This document shows, in pieces, positions 34,573 through 46,790 of a stretch of DNA of 64,000 nucleotides. Location: NCBI RefSeq assembly GCF_003576645.1, contig NC_044916.1:10241930-10305929 (forward strand), written 5' to 3'. Origin of the DNA: Ipomoea triloba. Taxonomy: Eukaryota > Streptophyta > Magnoliopsida > Solanales > Convolvulaceae. The notes under the pieces are model-generated. The model saw only the letters and a list, made by a program, of their open reading frames with translations. It was not told the origin of the DNA and made no database searches. Numbering within the stretch: the stretch's first letter is position 1; each line of letters opens with the position of its first letter. The translations under genes were made by a program, and so were the position numbers.

Positions 34573-34849
34573 ACTACACTAGTCCGTTAGTGTACAAAAC
34601 ACCAACATGCTTAATTATAAATTAATTTTATAATTAGCATTTCAAGACTTATCACAATTAGGTTCATTTTGAGAATCGATTTCTCATTCACCTATTACCC
34701 ATTTGAGCATACACTATATCAAATATCTCCGTCTAACTACGAATAGTGCAAATCCACTTTGACCCGACCCAAATCGAAAGTGGATCTCACATACATTTGT
34801 ACCACAAAATAGCCATTCAAAATTGCCATTTTAGCTAAAAATTCCAACA

Positions 34850-37800
34850 ATCCCACACAAGAATGAAAATTGATTTTTGGGACAAGGAAAAGCGACACGA
34901 ACGTGCTCAACGGTTGATCCCTGCATAGCAGATGTAGGTGTTACTCTTTGAATCTTGCCTTGTGAAGATATGTTTACTCTACTGGCTGTTCGGTAGAACT
35001 TGATGTCTTTGAACTGACTGCCGTTTGTGTAGAGGATGACATAACCCACGCAGGAACCTCCCAACATGTGTTATGTTCTCATGGGTGTGCCTGTTTTGGT
35101 CATGTGTCACCTTCATGGTTCTACGAGAGTTTCTAAAGAATTGAGCCCAATCAATTCTCCTTTGAAGCCACCACACTTCTCTCTCACATAGGTGATTCTT
35201 TTCCGAGTATCCCTCATACTCACACATGTCAACTGACATTTGAATCATTAAAGCATCAATACGTGCTAGCCTCATGCGGGAGCCACTATTCTAACGAGGA
35301 ATGGTAGGGAGTCCTAGACCCCCACAGTGACACACTTCGTTCCATAATTTAGTTGTGCTATTGAACCTATGTGCTAGCTCGGTTGGGTGCCCACTATAGA
35401 ACTTTTATTCCATGGGTTTCAAATCCATTCCTCGTGCCAATTTCTCAACAACCATTGATTACCCTTAGGTTAGTGGCCGCTGCGTTATCCTTTGACCTCA
35501 CATAGTCAATAGAGACAACACCAGTTGCGAGAAATTGTTTAATGGTATTATGTCTACGACTTATAAGTCTAGACTTACCATATAACTCTGTACTCAACAA
35601 ATTTTTGGCTTTACTATCGCAATGCACACACATTGGAGGTACGAGTTTTCCCCAAATTAGGAATATTCTCGAGAAAATGGCATAGCCATTCAGCCTTTTC
35701 GTGACACATGTCTAACACTCTTAACTTAGATTCCATCATGGATCTAGCTATCACAAATTGTTTCAAGAATTTCCACTCAACTGACTACATAGGCTCACAT
35801 AAACATGTAGACACTCATGGACTTAGCGTCCTTTGATATCAGGTTAACTTACTATACACTTCAAGTACAACTGGATATCACACGTAGTGCAATCCCAAGT
35901 CATGAGTATACCGTAGGTATCTCATAACTCTCAATATTGCCTTCTAGTGCGTATCACTAGGGTTACTCGTATGACTACTGAGTTTCTTAACCATAAAGGC
36001 AATATCTGGCCTAGCACAACTTATTAGATATAATTAAACTACCAATAATCTGAATGTATTATTCTTGAGAAATACAATCTCCGTGATTTTTGGATAGTTG
36101 TACGTTAGTATCTAACGCTGTCCAAGCCACTTGATTATCATCCTTGTTAAACTTTTGCAAGGAATTAATCAACGTAATGAGATTGGCTCAACACGATACC
36201 ATCAGGTCTTCTCGCGATTTTAATCCCGAGGATTAAATTTGCCAACCCATTTCCATCATGTCAAATCTCAAATTTAACATGATCCTAGTAGACTTGATCA
36301 TTTGATCGTTACTACCCACGATGAGTTTATCATGTATAAACATATAGTGATATCACTGTCTATCGTATACCTTACGTAGACACACTTGTCACTTTTGTTT
36401 ATACTAAAGTCGTTGGTTATCATTGTATGATCAAACTTCTCGTGCCAATGCTTAGGCTATTGTTTCAAACCATACAAAGATTTCACCAATCTACACACTT
36501 TCTTTCCATTGCGCAGAACCACAAAACCCTTAGGTCGTTCCATGTCTATTAAGAAAGCGGGTTTCCATATCCATTTGATGAACTTCCAAGTCTCGCTAAG
36601 CGGCTATGACAAGTATCATTCTAATAGATTTTTTTTTCATCGCGAGAGAATACACATTGAAGTAACCACGACACTCGCATTGCATGTAATCTTCAATTAC
36701 AAGCCTGGCCTTGTACTTCAAAGAAACCAACCGATTTTATCTTCCGACTAATGATCCATTAAGATCCAAAGGTTTTGCAACCCGGGGGAAGAACAACCAA
36801 TTTCAAGTATGATTCTCTAAGATAGAATCTTTTTACTTTTCGTAGTCTCTTTCTAGTATAAAACCATTTTGTGACCTTTGAAATAACCAGCCACTAATTG
36901 GAGATTAACTCTAAAAATTAATATTGGACTTAATATGAAATTAATTCCATAACGTTTAGACTTAATCCCCTGAATTGTCACTACACAAGTGACGATTGGC
37001 CAGAGACTCTTGCGAGAGGTCACTCGCGTTTAACGTTCCAAGGAACATAAACTTCTTCCATCCGCGGAACGTGAACAAACTCCCTCTCGCAAAAGGTGAC
37101 TTTGTTCAACCGCGAATCCAGTTCATTTTTCTAGTAAACAGGTTAGAATATGCGCACCACACTCTAACATGTACATCAGAAAATCTGGACCAAAAGATTT
37201 TTAAATCCTAGCTCTCTTGCTACGTCTAGCTTCGAGCTCGGGTTTTATTTTAGACCCTTCACTTTATCTTGTTCTTATGTACGCCGGAACGTGGACTTGA
37301 GTACTAAGAACTGATGAATGCCTTTGGCAAGATAGCCCCACATTTCAAGTCTTAGTAGGATAGCTCCTACCTATCCATTATTCGAGTTTCTTGCAGGAAA
37401 CCTTATTTAAAAGGTGCCTGCTTGTCCAAAATATTACCTCATGATGAGTAAAGTGGTGATAGTGGAAAAGGAGGTGAAAATGTCGTTCTGCTGAGGATTG
37501 GGGCTCTGGCATGTACTTGTATAAATTTCAAGATTCTAGACAATAATGTGTTAGAATTCAGAAGGATCCACGCAAAGTATGATTGAGAATGGAAAGTAAA
37601 ACTAATATTTTTGGATTTTTTATTATAAAGGAGTGCAAATTAAACAAGGAATAAACTATATGAATAAAGATGGGTCCAGATTAGGGATATTGCTTTCTTA
37701 TTGCTTCAACAACTCAGAATTAGGGGAAAAACAATTCACCAAGGATATATGGCAATGCACATAAAAATTCAAGTCTAAGTTACGCTAGTAATCAATAAAC

Positions 37801-39270
37801 AAGAATTAGAGTAGGATTGCCCCACTTTCGTGATGCATCAATCCTAATCCTTGAAACACAAAAGCATTATAAGCCCCAAATACCCCTATTTTCATAGTAG
37901 GAAAATTGGGTTTGAAATTGGTTAGGCTCGAGTCTTTCATCCAACTTTCATTGAGATAAAAGCCTTTCTAAAACAAGCTAGCAACTGATAAGCATCAATC
38001 ACTAACAAGAAGAATCAATAATCAAATTCAAACATAAAACCCCTAGGGGAATAATTTATCAACCTAGCATCAAGAATAGCAATAGCACCCTAATCCAAAC
38101 CCAAAAGCTAACTACTCACGCATCATAATGGTAAAGAAAGCAAGGCAAAAGTAAATCACCATCAACATTGCAAGAAAACTAAGAAGAAAGTAAATAAGGA
38201 ATAAAGGAAACTTTACTATTGAAAAAGAAGAAATCTTGGTAGAAAACCAATCCAATCCGCAATTCAAGCTTGAAATAAAAGCAATCTATGTAAAACTATG
38301 CTAATCTATGCTAGGGAAATCTAAAGAGAAGAGGAAAAATAAGTCAAAACTAACTAGGGTTCGGAATCTCCCAAAAATGCATAAAAACGCTGCTTAAATA
38401 GCAGACAGCGTAGGCCTCACGGCCGTGAGGTGGTCGCGACTGCGCGGTGACTTAAATGGCCTCACGGCCACTCACACGACCGTGTGGGTGGCCATGTGGC
38501 TGCTTCCTTGTTTGATTTCCTTCCGTTTCATGCTCCGCTGCTCCTATCTTCCTTGAGTGGGTTCCTTAGCTTCCAAAATTGATCCAATAAGCTCCAAAAT
38601 ATTTCCTTTGCTACTTGTTGTGCACAATTACACCTTTGAACACAAAATACACAAACAAGTCTCAATTCCCACTAGGATATAGACAATTTGCACCAAAAAC
38701 TACTTAAATAAGGAGTAAATAATGGTTCAGAAATAGAGATATCACCTCACCCCCACATTATTGAGGTAGGCCTGAACTTATCAACGTCTTAATATTTAAG
38801 TTCGGCAACACTGTTCGATTGAGGTAAATACCCTACCATACGCTCGAGTACGGTACCAACGCTTGCGCAGAAATCACCAAAAGGTCTTTCATATTCACCA
38901 CACCGATCACTTTTAACCGCATTAATCTCACGATTAAGTTGGTTTTTCACTTTATTCTTACAAAGAATAAATTTTATTAATGACATCGTTTTTGCTATTA
39001 AGCAAAATCCACCTAGCACTACCGTGTGTTATCGTTGATACTCCAAGAAGTACATTCGAGAGGTTACCCAAAAAAAAAAAAACCCGGAAGGTAACTCCGA
39101 AGGGTAAACTTCTTGACTAGTCCAAAAGGTAAACTTTCGCCTACGACTGAAAGGCACGAAAACTTCTCAGTCACATGGCCGAGAGGTGCTTCTAGCACTT
39201 CTAGCCCCGAGATGTGCGCTTCACTTCTCGATGGTTTTGCCACATCATAGATATCACATATATGTTTACC
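34850..39270 (-). mobile_element. Decayed Ty1/copia internal region
   Basis: Going down the minus strand: the integrase core around 39019-38789 (VKNQLNREINAVKSDRCGEY, then YLPQSNSVAE); reverse-transcriptase remnants around 36520-36270 (NKSDKCVYV, then ICLYMIN, where YVDD is expected); and the RNase H end at 35633-35445 (CVHCDSKAKN, SRLISRRHNTIKQFL, SIDYVRSKDNAA). Stops and frameshifts are frequent. A gypsy-like solo LTR (37442-38744) splits integrase from reverse transcriptase. A polypurine tract-like GTGTGGGAT adjoins the LTR at 34850. The gag and 5' LTR are not found at the high end. Confidence 0.78.
37442..38744. mobile_element. Gypsy-like solo LTR 2, 5-bp target duplication
   Basis: A 1,303-bp block from TGATGAGTAAAG to GATATCA is flanked by the perfect repeat CCTCA (37437-37441 and 38745-38749). 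It is the same family and orientation as 33204-34572, and sits inside the copia internal region. Confidence 0.82.
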
Positions 39271-39750
39271 ATTAATTTGGAATATGGTTCATGCTAATTA
39301 ATCTACGTGTAGATTATCATGACCTCGTCTACCGTGCCACAATTGGAATCTCCAACCATCTTATTATAAGATTAGATTAGAATAGAATAGCAATTAGCAA
39401 GACATCATCCCTGTTAAATTTATTTACCATCCCTCTTAAATTTCATCAAACATGAGTTTATTATATTATCCCAACAAGTATATAGACTATCAACCATGAA
39501 AATGAGAACCTGAAGAAGATTCATCCCAACTCTAGCATTAGACACAGAATGCAAAATCATTATTCAATAGTGAGTACTGTCTATGCATCATGATATACCA
39601 ATTAGTACTCTAAATGACATTTTCAGTTTCGCTTTCATAGATGAGGAAAATAATTACACTACACTGTCAAAATACTGTCAAAAGGTATCAATTGCCTATA
39701 TTAACAAAAAAAAAAAAAACAGTCAACATCTCAACAAAAAAAAGGCAAAA
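39271..39750. other. Unannotated AT-rich DNA
   Basis: Probably the truncated end of the copia nest. No gene or element end is recognised. Confidence 0.35.
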
Positions 39751-40182
39751 ACTTGTGTGAGACCGTCTCACCGTGAGACGGGTCGGGTCAAGATGCATAT
39801 GTAATATTTATATGCACAAATGTCATACTTATGTGCTCAAATGTAATACTAATCATGAATAAAATTTTTGTTACTTATAAGGGTAAATGTAATATTTTTA
39901 AGGGAAAATATAATACTCTTACATTTCGGTTTAAAAGTATTACATTTTTCCTCAAAAGTGTTATATTTGCCCTTATAAGTAAGCGGCACTTGTCAACATT
40001 ACTTATTATGAAAAATGTATTACTTTTTCTCTTATAAGTAACAAAAATTGTATTCTTGATTAGTATTATATTTGAGCATATAAGTATGACATTTGCGCAT
40101 ATAAGTATGACATTTGCACGTTGCTTCGACCCGACCCGACCCGTCTCACGAATAAGGATCCGTGAGACGGTCTCACACAAGT
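39751..40182. mobile_element. MITE with ACTTGTGTGAGACCGTCTCAC inverted ends
   Basis: The left end ACTTGTGTGAGACCGTCTCA (39751) is matched by the inverted GTGAGACGGTCTCACACAAGT ending at 40182. The inner parts are also inverted (GTCGGGTC against GACCCGAC, then 'gtaatactaatcatgaat'). The flanks share AAAAAAAAGGCAA, which may be the target duplication but is low in complexity. Confidence 0.75.
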
Positions 40183-40419
40183 GTGACAAAAAAAAAAGGC
40201 AATGAAAATGTAACATAACAGTTGACATCTTGATATGGTTTTGAAGCTACTAATTTCTTCTTTGTGGGGTTGGCTCTATTTCAATAGTGTGCATTCTCCA
40301 AATAGGCCAAAGTCAACACCATCTTGTGTCAAAAAATCCACTTCCACAAAAGCACTATCATCTCCTTCCATATGTTCACTTTCTGAAGCATTTACAATGT
40401 ACACTAAATTATAATTAGA

Positions 40420-41070
40420 AAATAATATGATTAAAAGAAGTTAGTTAAATACTCATCAACTGTGTTCTGAAGATGGCCTACAACTTCATCAATGACAGCT
40501 TGTGCTTCAGTTAGTACATGTGAATTACTTCCTACATTTTCCTTGATTTCTGTAACAAAACAAATGAAATAAAATGTCAATTTAAGTACTGTGTTATGCA
40601 AATTTTGAACATTGAGTACTGAATAAACAAATGAAATACTTGTTTTTGTAAATTGGGTAGGTTTAATGGACATGTTCTTGCATTATGCCCTGATTTTCTA
40701 TATTTTGTATAATGTAGTTTGATATGTGTCCTAGCAACTTTTTCTCCGTCTTTTGAAAGCTCACAAACACTTCTTTTCCTTAGCTTCTTGGGTCTCCCAG
40801 GTCTAGCATATACTGAGGTGGTAGAGGAGGATCCATGCACTTAAAGGCCATTCTTCCAGGCCTGCCATTGGCTTTATTGAACTTGCATAGATCTTCATAT
40901 AGGTGTCTGTTCTGTAGCATGGATGCACATAATCAAAAACTAGTCCATTGCCATGTTTCAACCAAATGGCAGACACATCATGTTTACAAGGGATTCCAAT
41001 CAAATCCCATACTCTGCAATTACAACTTCTCTTCTCCAAGTCAACTTCTTGTTGATCCCAAGTCAACTTT
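40420..41070 (-). pseudogene. MuDR-like transposase C-terminal remnant
   Basis: On the minus strand 41066-40803 encodes the SWIM zinc finger of MULE transposases: VDLEKRSCNCRVWDLIGIPC followed by KH, then DYVHPCYRTDTYMKIY. A second frame (40840-40577) has an AT-hook-like RPGRPKKLRKR and the zinc-knuckle remnant KSGHNARTCPL. The two parts are joined by a frameshift near 40830. The catalytic DDE core is absent, so the gene is dead. It lies about 8 kb from the Pack-MULE, but the two ends have not been compared. Confidence 0.8.
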
Positions 41071-41264
41071 CAACTATTTTTCAGCTTTTAATTACCTTTT
41101 CAGCTAGATTTGCCAAACATAACCGTCGTTTCCTTTTGCCTTATATGTTGCAGGCTTATGAAAATTAAAAGACCATGAATGATCAATTTAAAAGTTTAGA
41201 ACTAAAACAAAACTACTATACTCGAAAGACCCTAAATGATATTAACTCAAAAATTAAGAACATT

Positions 41265-41438
41265 GCCAAGGACCTTGTGGTCCAGTGGCATCAACCACTT
41301 CCCTTTATACGGGAAGTGCTGGGTTCGAGCCTCAGTGGAGGCAATTCTAACTCTTCACTCTTGTGCTTGAATAGGTTGAAAAAGTAGTTATGAACAGATA
41401 CTGCATTGTAATAGAGTCAATAGTATTCAAAAAAAAAA
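41265..41438 (+). mobile_element. Full-length SINE (family 1)
   Basis: Box A region GACCTTGTGGTCCAGTGGCA, box B GGGTTCGAGCCTCAGTGGAG, the body TTGAAAAAGTAGTTATGAAC and a terminal A-run at about 41429-41438. This is the best-preserved family member in the window. Confidence 0.85.
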
Positions 41439-42242
41439 TGTTTAGCTTATTGTGTCATGTTGTAATAATATAAAATCTCGACTTGTTAAACTTAACAAGT
41501 AATTCGTATATCACTCAAACACATTAATATCCAATCACCCAAAGCAAGACATGAAAACTGAAACACAAATGGTCAAGATTAGGAAATTACTTCAATTAAA
41601 TTTTGAAACGCAATAGCCTATGGATTCAATAAAAAGCTATTCATAATTACAAATGTACATGATATATTTCCCATAATTGAGAAAATTTAATGCCCACCAA
41701 AAACATTTCCCAAGTACGTTTTGGACTGAATTGGGTATTACACATAAACTTCAGAAACTCCAGAGGCCAATCAACTACTCCGTATAACATAATGAACAAG
41801 AGATCAGCTTGGCACTTTTGACCCATCAAAACTTGTCATTTATCTGGAAAAAATCATATTTAAATGCATAGCATAGCTAATCAATTTGGGTAAATCTCAA
41901 AGTACAGCAGCATAAAAGAATAGTAGAATTGAAGAAAGGGTAGTTTGGGGTCACAAGAAAAACACTAACATCCAAAAACTTGAACCTAGGGATCCAGTGT
42001 TCTACATACATTACAAATGAAATGATAAGATAATCAAACTACAAGTCTACAACAAACCTAGGATCAGTAAAGTAACTGCATACATACACATCATGCAAAC
42101 CCTGCTTTCCACTCCAAGTCTCCTAGGAGGACATAGCCACAGACAACATTACTGTTTTGTTACGTTTTATCTGGACAGAGAAACAAAGAGAGTCATTAGA
42201 ATGTGGAAAAACAGTAGTGACTCAACAAGAATGTATTATCAC

Positions 42243-45200
42243 TTACCTTTTGTAGAGACCAACGATGTCATCAGAAAACCGTGCTGTTTCCAGAAATTCA
42301 TCACCACATTGCTTTGGATCCATCTTCTCCATTTCATAATCGTCAAGACCATAGTATTGGTTCCACTCGAACCACATCTTTGCTATAGATTCCTTTCTGA
42401 AACAGGTTGTATGGTCTTCCTCTTCTGGTGTACTAGACGCCACCAATCTGTAGGTGTACACTTTCTTCTCCTGACCAGGCCGGAATGCGCGTCCTATTGC
42501 TTGGCGAGTTACCGAAGGGTTCAGGTGTACATCCAATATGATAATACGGGATGCCCCCACAAGTGATATTCCCTCACCACAGGCTTTGATGGAACCGAAG
42601 AAAACACGTGCATCTGCTGATGTGTTGAACCGCTCCATTGAAGATTCCCTCACTTCATTATCTGAATCTCCTGTAATCATGAAAATTTCCTTTCCAAGAC
42701 AATAACCCTTAAACTTTATGGTCAATCTCTCCAAGAACTTCAAAGGCAATAGGTACTGACTAAATACAAGGAGTTTTTCCTTGTGTGATTCGCACAATGC
42801 CAGAAGATTTAAAAAGAACTTAGCTTTCACTCCCTCTCGTAACTCCAAATTATCCACAATCATATCAATTTTCTCTTCATCAATCCTTTCTTTAACAGAG
42901 GTTTTTGAGAGACTCTTCAACTGTGGGTGCACATATAATGCACTTCCTTCAGCACTTATTTTGAATTTTCTTCGCAAGTTCTTTAACCCAGCAACTTCAA
43001 TTTTCTGTTTCGGATGAAGCTTTAGGATGACTGTGAAATCCACGAGTCCTGGAAGTTCTTCCAGAAAGTCTCCCTTGTAATAATGAAGAACTTTTCTTGT
43101 CATCTCCCTCAGATCTTGTATAACTGTAGCCTTCCTCGTTACATTCTCATCTTTCAGGAGTGTGTGCTCCACTAACTCGAAGAATTCATTATCTGAGCCT
43201 TTCTTTATTAGGTTCCTTTTGCTTGAAATTTCTGCTCTGCTCAATATCCGTCTCTTGATTGCTTTAGAATCTTCCAACTTCAGAAACTTTGGACGAACAA
43301 GGTTCAAAATATTAAACACCTCTTTAACATGATTTTGGTAAAGAGTGCCAGACAGCACAACCTTACGAGGTGTCTGCACCTTTTCCAATGAAGTCAAAAC
43401 ATCTGTATCCTGGTTCCTTGGTGTATGACCCTCATCCAAAATGAGAATTGACGGGACTGTCAACAAAATCTCCTGGCAAGCAACAGCAGCTCTACTTGCT
43501 TCATTGTCACACACTATTACTGAGAACTGTTTGTAGCCTAGAAACAGAACACTCCTTTCTCCAGCCCATTGCTTTAGAACTTCTAATTGTTGGGCTCGAT
43601 TATCTGCTTTTACAGAGTAAAAATCATAAAGAGGAATATCTTCCACTTGCCACCTAAGAAATTCTTTCTTCCATGTGCCCAGGATTCCTCTTGGTAGCAC
43701 AACCAAAGGCCTAGCAAATGGATACTTAGCCATGAAACTTTGCAGGAAGCTTATGATCATAAAGGTCTTCCCTGATCCAGGAGCATGGGCCATTATACAC
43801 CCCCCTGGGTTATCCGTCACCAAGTTGTTTAGCAAAAAATTGAATCCCTCAACTTGGTGGGGTTTCATCTGCTTTTTGTGCCTTGGATGAGCAGAAATTT
43901 CAGCTAATTCAAATTCATGCGACGGTTTGTTGGGCTCAAAAAGATTTTCACTTGGCCCTGAATCCTTGGTTGTTCGACCTTCGTATCGATATGTTCTTGC
44001 ATTCTTAGCACTCTAAATGAAGACAAAAAGCACTTCAGTTAAAGAAATCTAAGTTTTAAAAGGAAACAAATATATAAAATTTAATCCTCCGTTACTTATA
44101 CCAAAGGATTAAATTGAGTAAATTTTACATAGTCGATGGACCATTTTGGATGAATTGATAGTCGAGTACCAATTTGAGAATTATGGCATATCGATGAAAC
44201 ATTTTGGGTATTATCGTGGCAAAATATATGGAAAAAGGCCCAAAAGGAAAGGATAGATGGATTAGATAAGACCACACCTTTGAATACTGGTAATCGATGA
44301 TGCTTTCGATGCTTTTCTTTATAACTCCACAAATGCGACATACATAGCCAATATCCTCTTTTAAGATGAAAGAATGCTCACACTCTTCATCTTCATCTTC
44401 GGCTTTGTCCTTGTTAGAAGAAGCATCCGCAGTAACATCCTATTTGACATTAGGAAACTTCAATCTAACAGCACAGGGATAAACCAGTGTAAAAGTTTAT
44501 TCTAGCATGCAACACAAACACACAAAAAGGAATGTAAAGTAAGACACAAAAATACAAGATAGAGAAATGAAAAGGTCATCATGAGAAATTCATGTGATAT
44601 ACAATTATATTGAAGTACTGTGCCTAAAAATCTCAAATCAAGAACTACTCAAAAGATAATAAATGCAGATTATAGGGGAAAAAGAAAAGAAGAAGACTTT
44701 CTGGTGTAGTTGAGTAAAGAATAAAACAACTGTACCTTAGAGCATTCTATAGCAAATGACATCTCATTCCATATATCATCCAAGCCATCAAAATTAGCAT
44801 CATTTCCGTCTTCTGTTTCTGAATCATCGTCCACACCAACATACACACCTTTGTCTTTAATTTTTTCACTTTGAAAAGCAAGATTTGCACTTCCTTTAGG
44901 TGTTTTGGTTCTTTGAAAAGCAAGATTTGCACTTCCTTTAGGTGTTTTGGTTCCAGGTGAATCCTGCAACTATGTCAGGTAATTATAGCAAACACGTAAG
45001 AAGAGAACATACACACACACATGTATTCACATAATATAGAGAAAGCAATTGAATTGGATAATCCAAAATAATTAAAATTGATGCAAGAGCCTTTGCACAC
45101 ACATATCCTAATGGGCCACTATTCTTCATAAGCTTATATTCTTCCCAAAAATCAAATACAAAAGATTAAAGGGCTTACAGCTTTGTTCTGTTATCCGCCA

Positions 45201-46431
45201 CAAGAAGACTTGCATAGATTAACATACATTGAATATACTTACCAAATGATCTTTCAAATAAGAGCCTCCGACAGTATTAATGGAGAGGACTCCCTGCAAT
45301 GTACAATTAGGCTTTTTGTTGTCTTCATCATCTGAATCAAGGATAAGAAGAGGGCCAGCTGATGGGACAAGCTGTGCAGGAGGAACAAAGCGAGCAACTG
45401 GAACATTTCTTGCAACATGCTCATCCTCCAAATCAATTACAGCAGTTGCAGACTGGTCTCCCTTATACTCTGTGGTGTGGTTCTTTTCCAACTCTAGGAA
45501 TTTATAGGGAAGTGTAGGATCCCTTGCATAGCATGAATCTATGCAGCGTCTGCTTTGAGCCATAAGCTCCTTAATTTCTTTTGTCACGCTCCCATACTTT
45601 CCACATTCCAAACTTCCCCATAAATTGGACATAGAATAGGGATCAGAATAGTCCAAAATTCCTGAAGAGCGTATAGAATAGGGATCAGAATAGTCCAAAA
45701 TTCCTGAAGAGCGTTTTAGGAGTCTCTCTTCAAGTTCTTCGCGCCAACATAAAGAAGGTATTTGGTTAACTGGAGCTTCATTGGTTTTCAACCTTTTCCT
45801 TCGATTGGGAAAAGAATCTGTTTCAAAAATGAAATAATAAATGTGTGATGAGATTTGGGAATAAAATCAAAATTTAAACTATTTGAGAAAGCATTTACTC
45901 CTCAACTGCGTTGCACCATCCAAGTTTTTACCATACAAATGTAGCAGGCTAAAGCAACCATTATCAGATTCAATGTCAAACCCTCACAGATAATCCATGT
46001 GTTAATACATAGTGATGTGTACAGGGAGTAAGGGAACAAAATCAGAAAAGGAAACATCTAAATAAGTAGAAGAAAGAGAGGATCACACTACATGACATAC
46101 ATTCAGTAGCTCAACTGTTTCAGAAAGTTTAAAGAACTGCCGATATATAAATACCAGAAGAGGCAAGCTATTTTTTTTTTTTAAAATAAAAAGCAATCGC
46201 CATTAACATTTGAACAAAGATTACTTCCTAATGATTTTCATTTGTTTTACGGATTCAAGAGTTCTACTGAACTCAAAAAATCCCAATTAACATTGCAGTC
46301 AAGTTTCTTCAAGACGAAAACAAATACCCAAAAACAATAAACAAAAACGAAGACATACCCACGGCCGGAAACCTTGCTGCAATTGGGGTAGGATAAATGC
46401 TCCCGAAGCCTTCCGAACCTGAAGCTCCCAT
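42243..46431 (-). CDS. DRD1: DRD1-like SNF2 chromatin remodeler, copy B
   Basis: Five exons on the minus strand: 46431-46359, 45817-45243, 44963-44736, 44439-44278 and 44012-42243. The splice sites match those of copy A and the product is 935 aa. The helicase motifs are intact ([32 protein letters not shown]). Over the 541-residue C-terminal frame shared with copy A I count 14 amino-acid differences, mostly conservative. The extra 28 residues come from two in-frame 42-bp tandem duplications: [14 protein letters not shown] repeated in exon 2 and a [18 protein letters not shown] 14-mer repeated in exon 3. Both lie N-terminal to the ATPase. No stop or frameshift, so both copies could be active. 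The function is as for copy A: loading or enabling Pol V in RNA-directed DNA methylation. Copy B also has a 42-bp repeat upstream of the ATG. Confidence 0.9.
44869..44952. repeat. 42-bp tandem duplication in DRD1-B exon 3
   Basis: Units at 44869-44910 and 44911-44952, each beginning CTTTGAAAAGCAAGATTTGC on the plus strand. Copy A has one unit. The frame is kept and 14 codons are added. Confidence 0.95.
45631..45714. repeat. 42-bp tandem duplication in DRD1-B exon 2
   Basis: Units at 45631-45672 and 45673-45714, each beginning ATAGAATAGGGATCAGAATA on the plus strand. Copy A has one unit. The frame is kept and 14 codons are added. Confidence 0.95.
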
Positions 46432-46482
46432 GATCACTACAAATTCAACAGAAAGTTAGTGAGATTAATCAAATTGGGGCTA

Positions 46483-46622
46483 CGAAAATCTACACGAAAC
46501 ACGCACTTCTTTGTAATAGCATAACGAAAATCTACACGAAACACGCACTTCTTTGTAATAGCATAACTTTGAAACAAAAGAAACACGCACTTCTTTGTAA
46601 TAGCATAACTTTGAAACAAAAA
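46483..46622. repeat. 42-bp repeat upstream of the DRD1-B start
   Basis: CGAAAATCTACACGAAACAC recurs at 46483 and 46525, and AAACACGCACTTCTTTGTAA recurs at 46539 and 46581. Both steps are 42 bp, giving overlapping duplications about 50-190 bp upstream of the ATG. Copy A has a single diverged copy. Confidence 0.9.
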
Positions 46623-46790
46623 ACTAACATCATGCAAAGATATTTACACAATTGTTACAGAGTAATTAAAACCCTAACTTCCAAAAAGGAAATCAGTGCA
46701 TGGTTTGTGGGCATGTAAGTAGAGGAAGAGACTGAGAAAAGAGGAATTTGGACGCCGGTTGACTGCATAAATTACCTGGATGGCTCAATG

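Larger units (their letters stand above)
30983..34849 (-). mobile_element. LTR of a Ty1/copia element (minus), interrupted by two insertions
   Basis: Its plus-strand limits are TGTTGGAG at 30983 and TTCCAACA at 34849, the inverted short ends of an LTR. Removing the Pack-MULE (31680-32704) and the solo LTR (33204-34572), each with one target duplication, leaves about 1.46 kb, close to the related solo LTR at 12893-14341. A minus-strand TATA-like CCTATATAAACACC lies near 31620. The copia internal region follows directly at higher coordinates, so this is the 3' LTR of a minus-strand element. Confidence 0.78.
41743..46790. repeat. Segmental duplication unit B (DRD1 locus)
   Basis: It aligns in direct orientation with 19637-24922. 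It differs by three sites of 42-bp tandem duplication, by about 350 bp missing from intron 2, and by scattered substitutions. Borders are approximate. Confidence 0.85.

Noticed and set aside
41265..41345. Box A and box B sequences considered as a tRNA gene
   Set aside because: There is no clover-leaf with acceptor stem and anticodon arm, and the sequence has the body and A-tail of a SINE present in several copies.
46437..46637. 66-aa minus-strand frame made of ITKKCVF repeats
   Set aside because: It reads through the 42-bp tandem repeats upstream of DRD1-B. Copy A has no equivalent frame.
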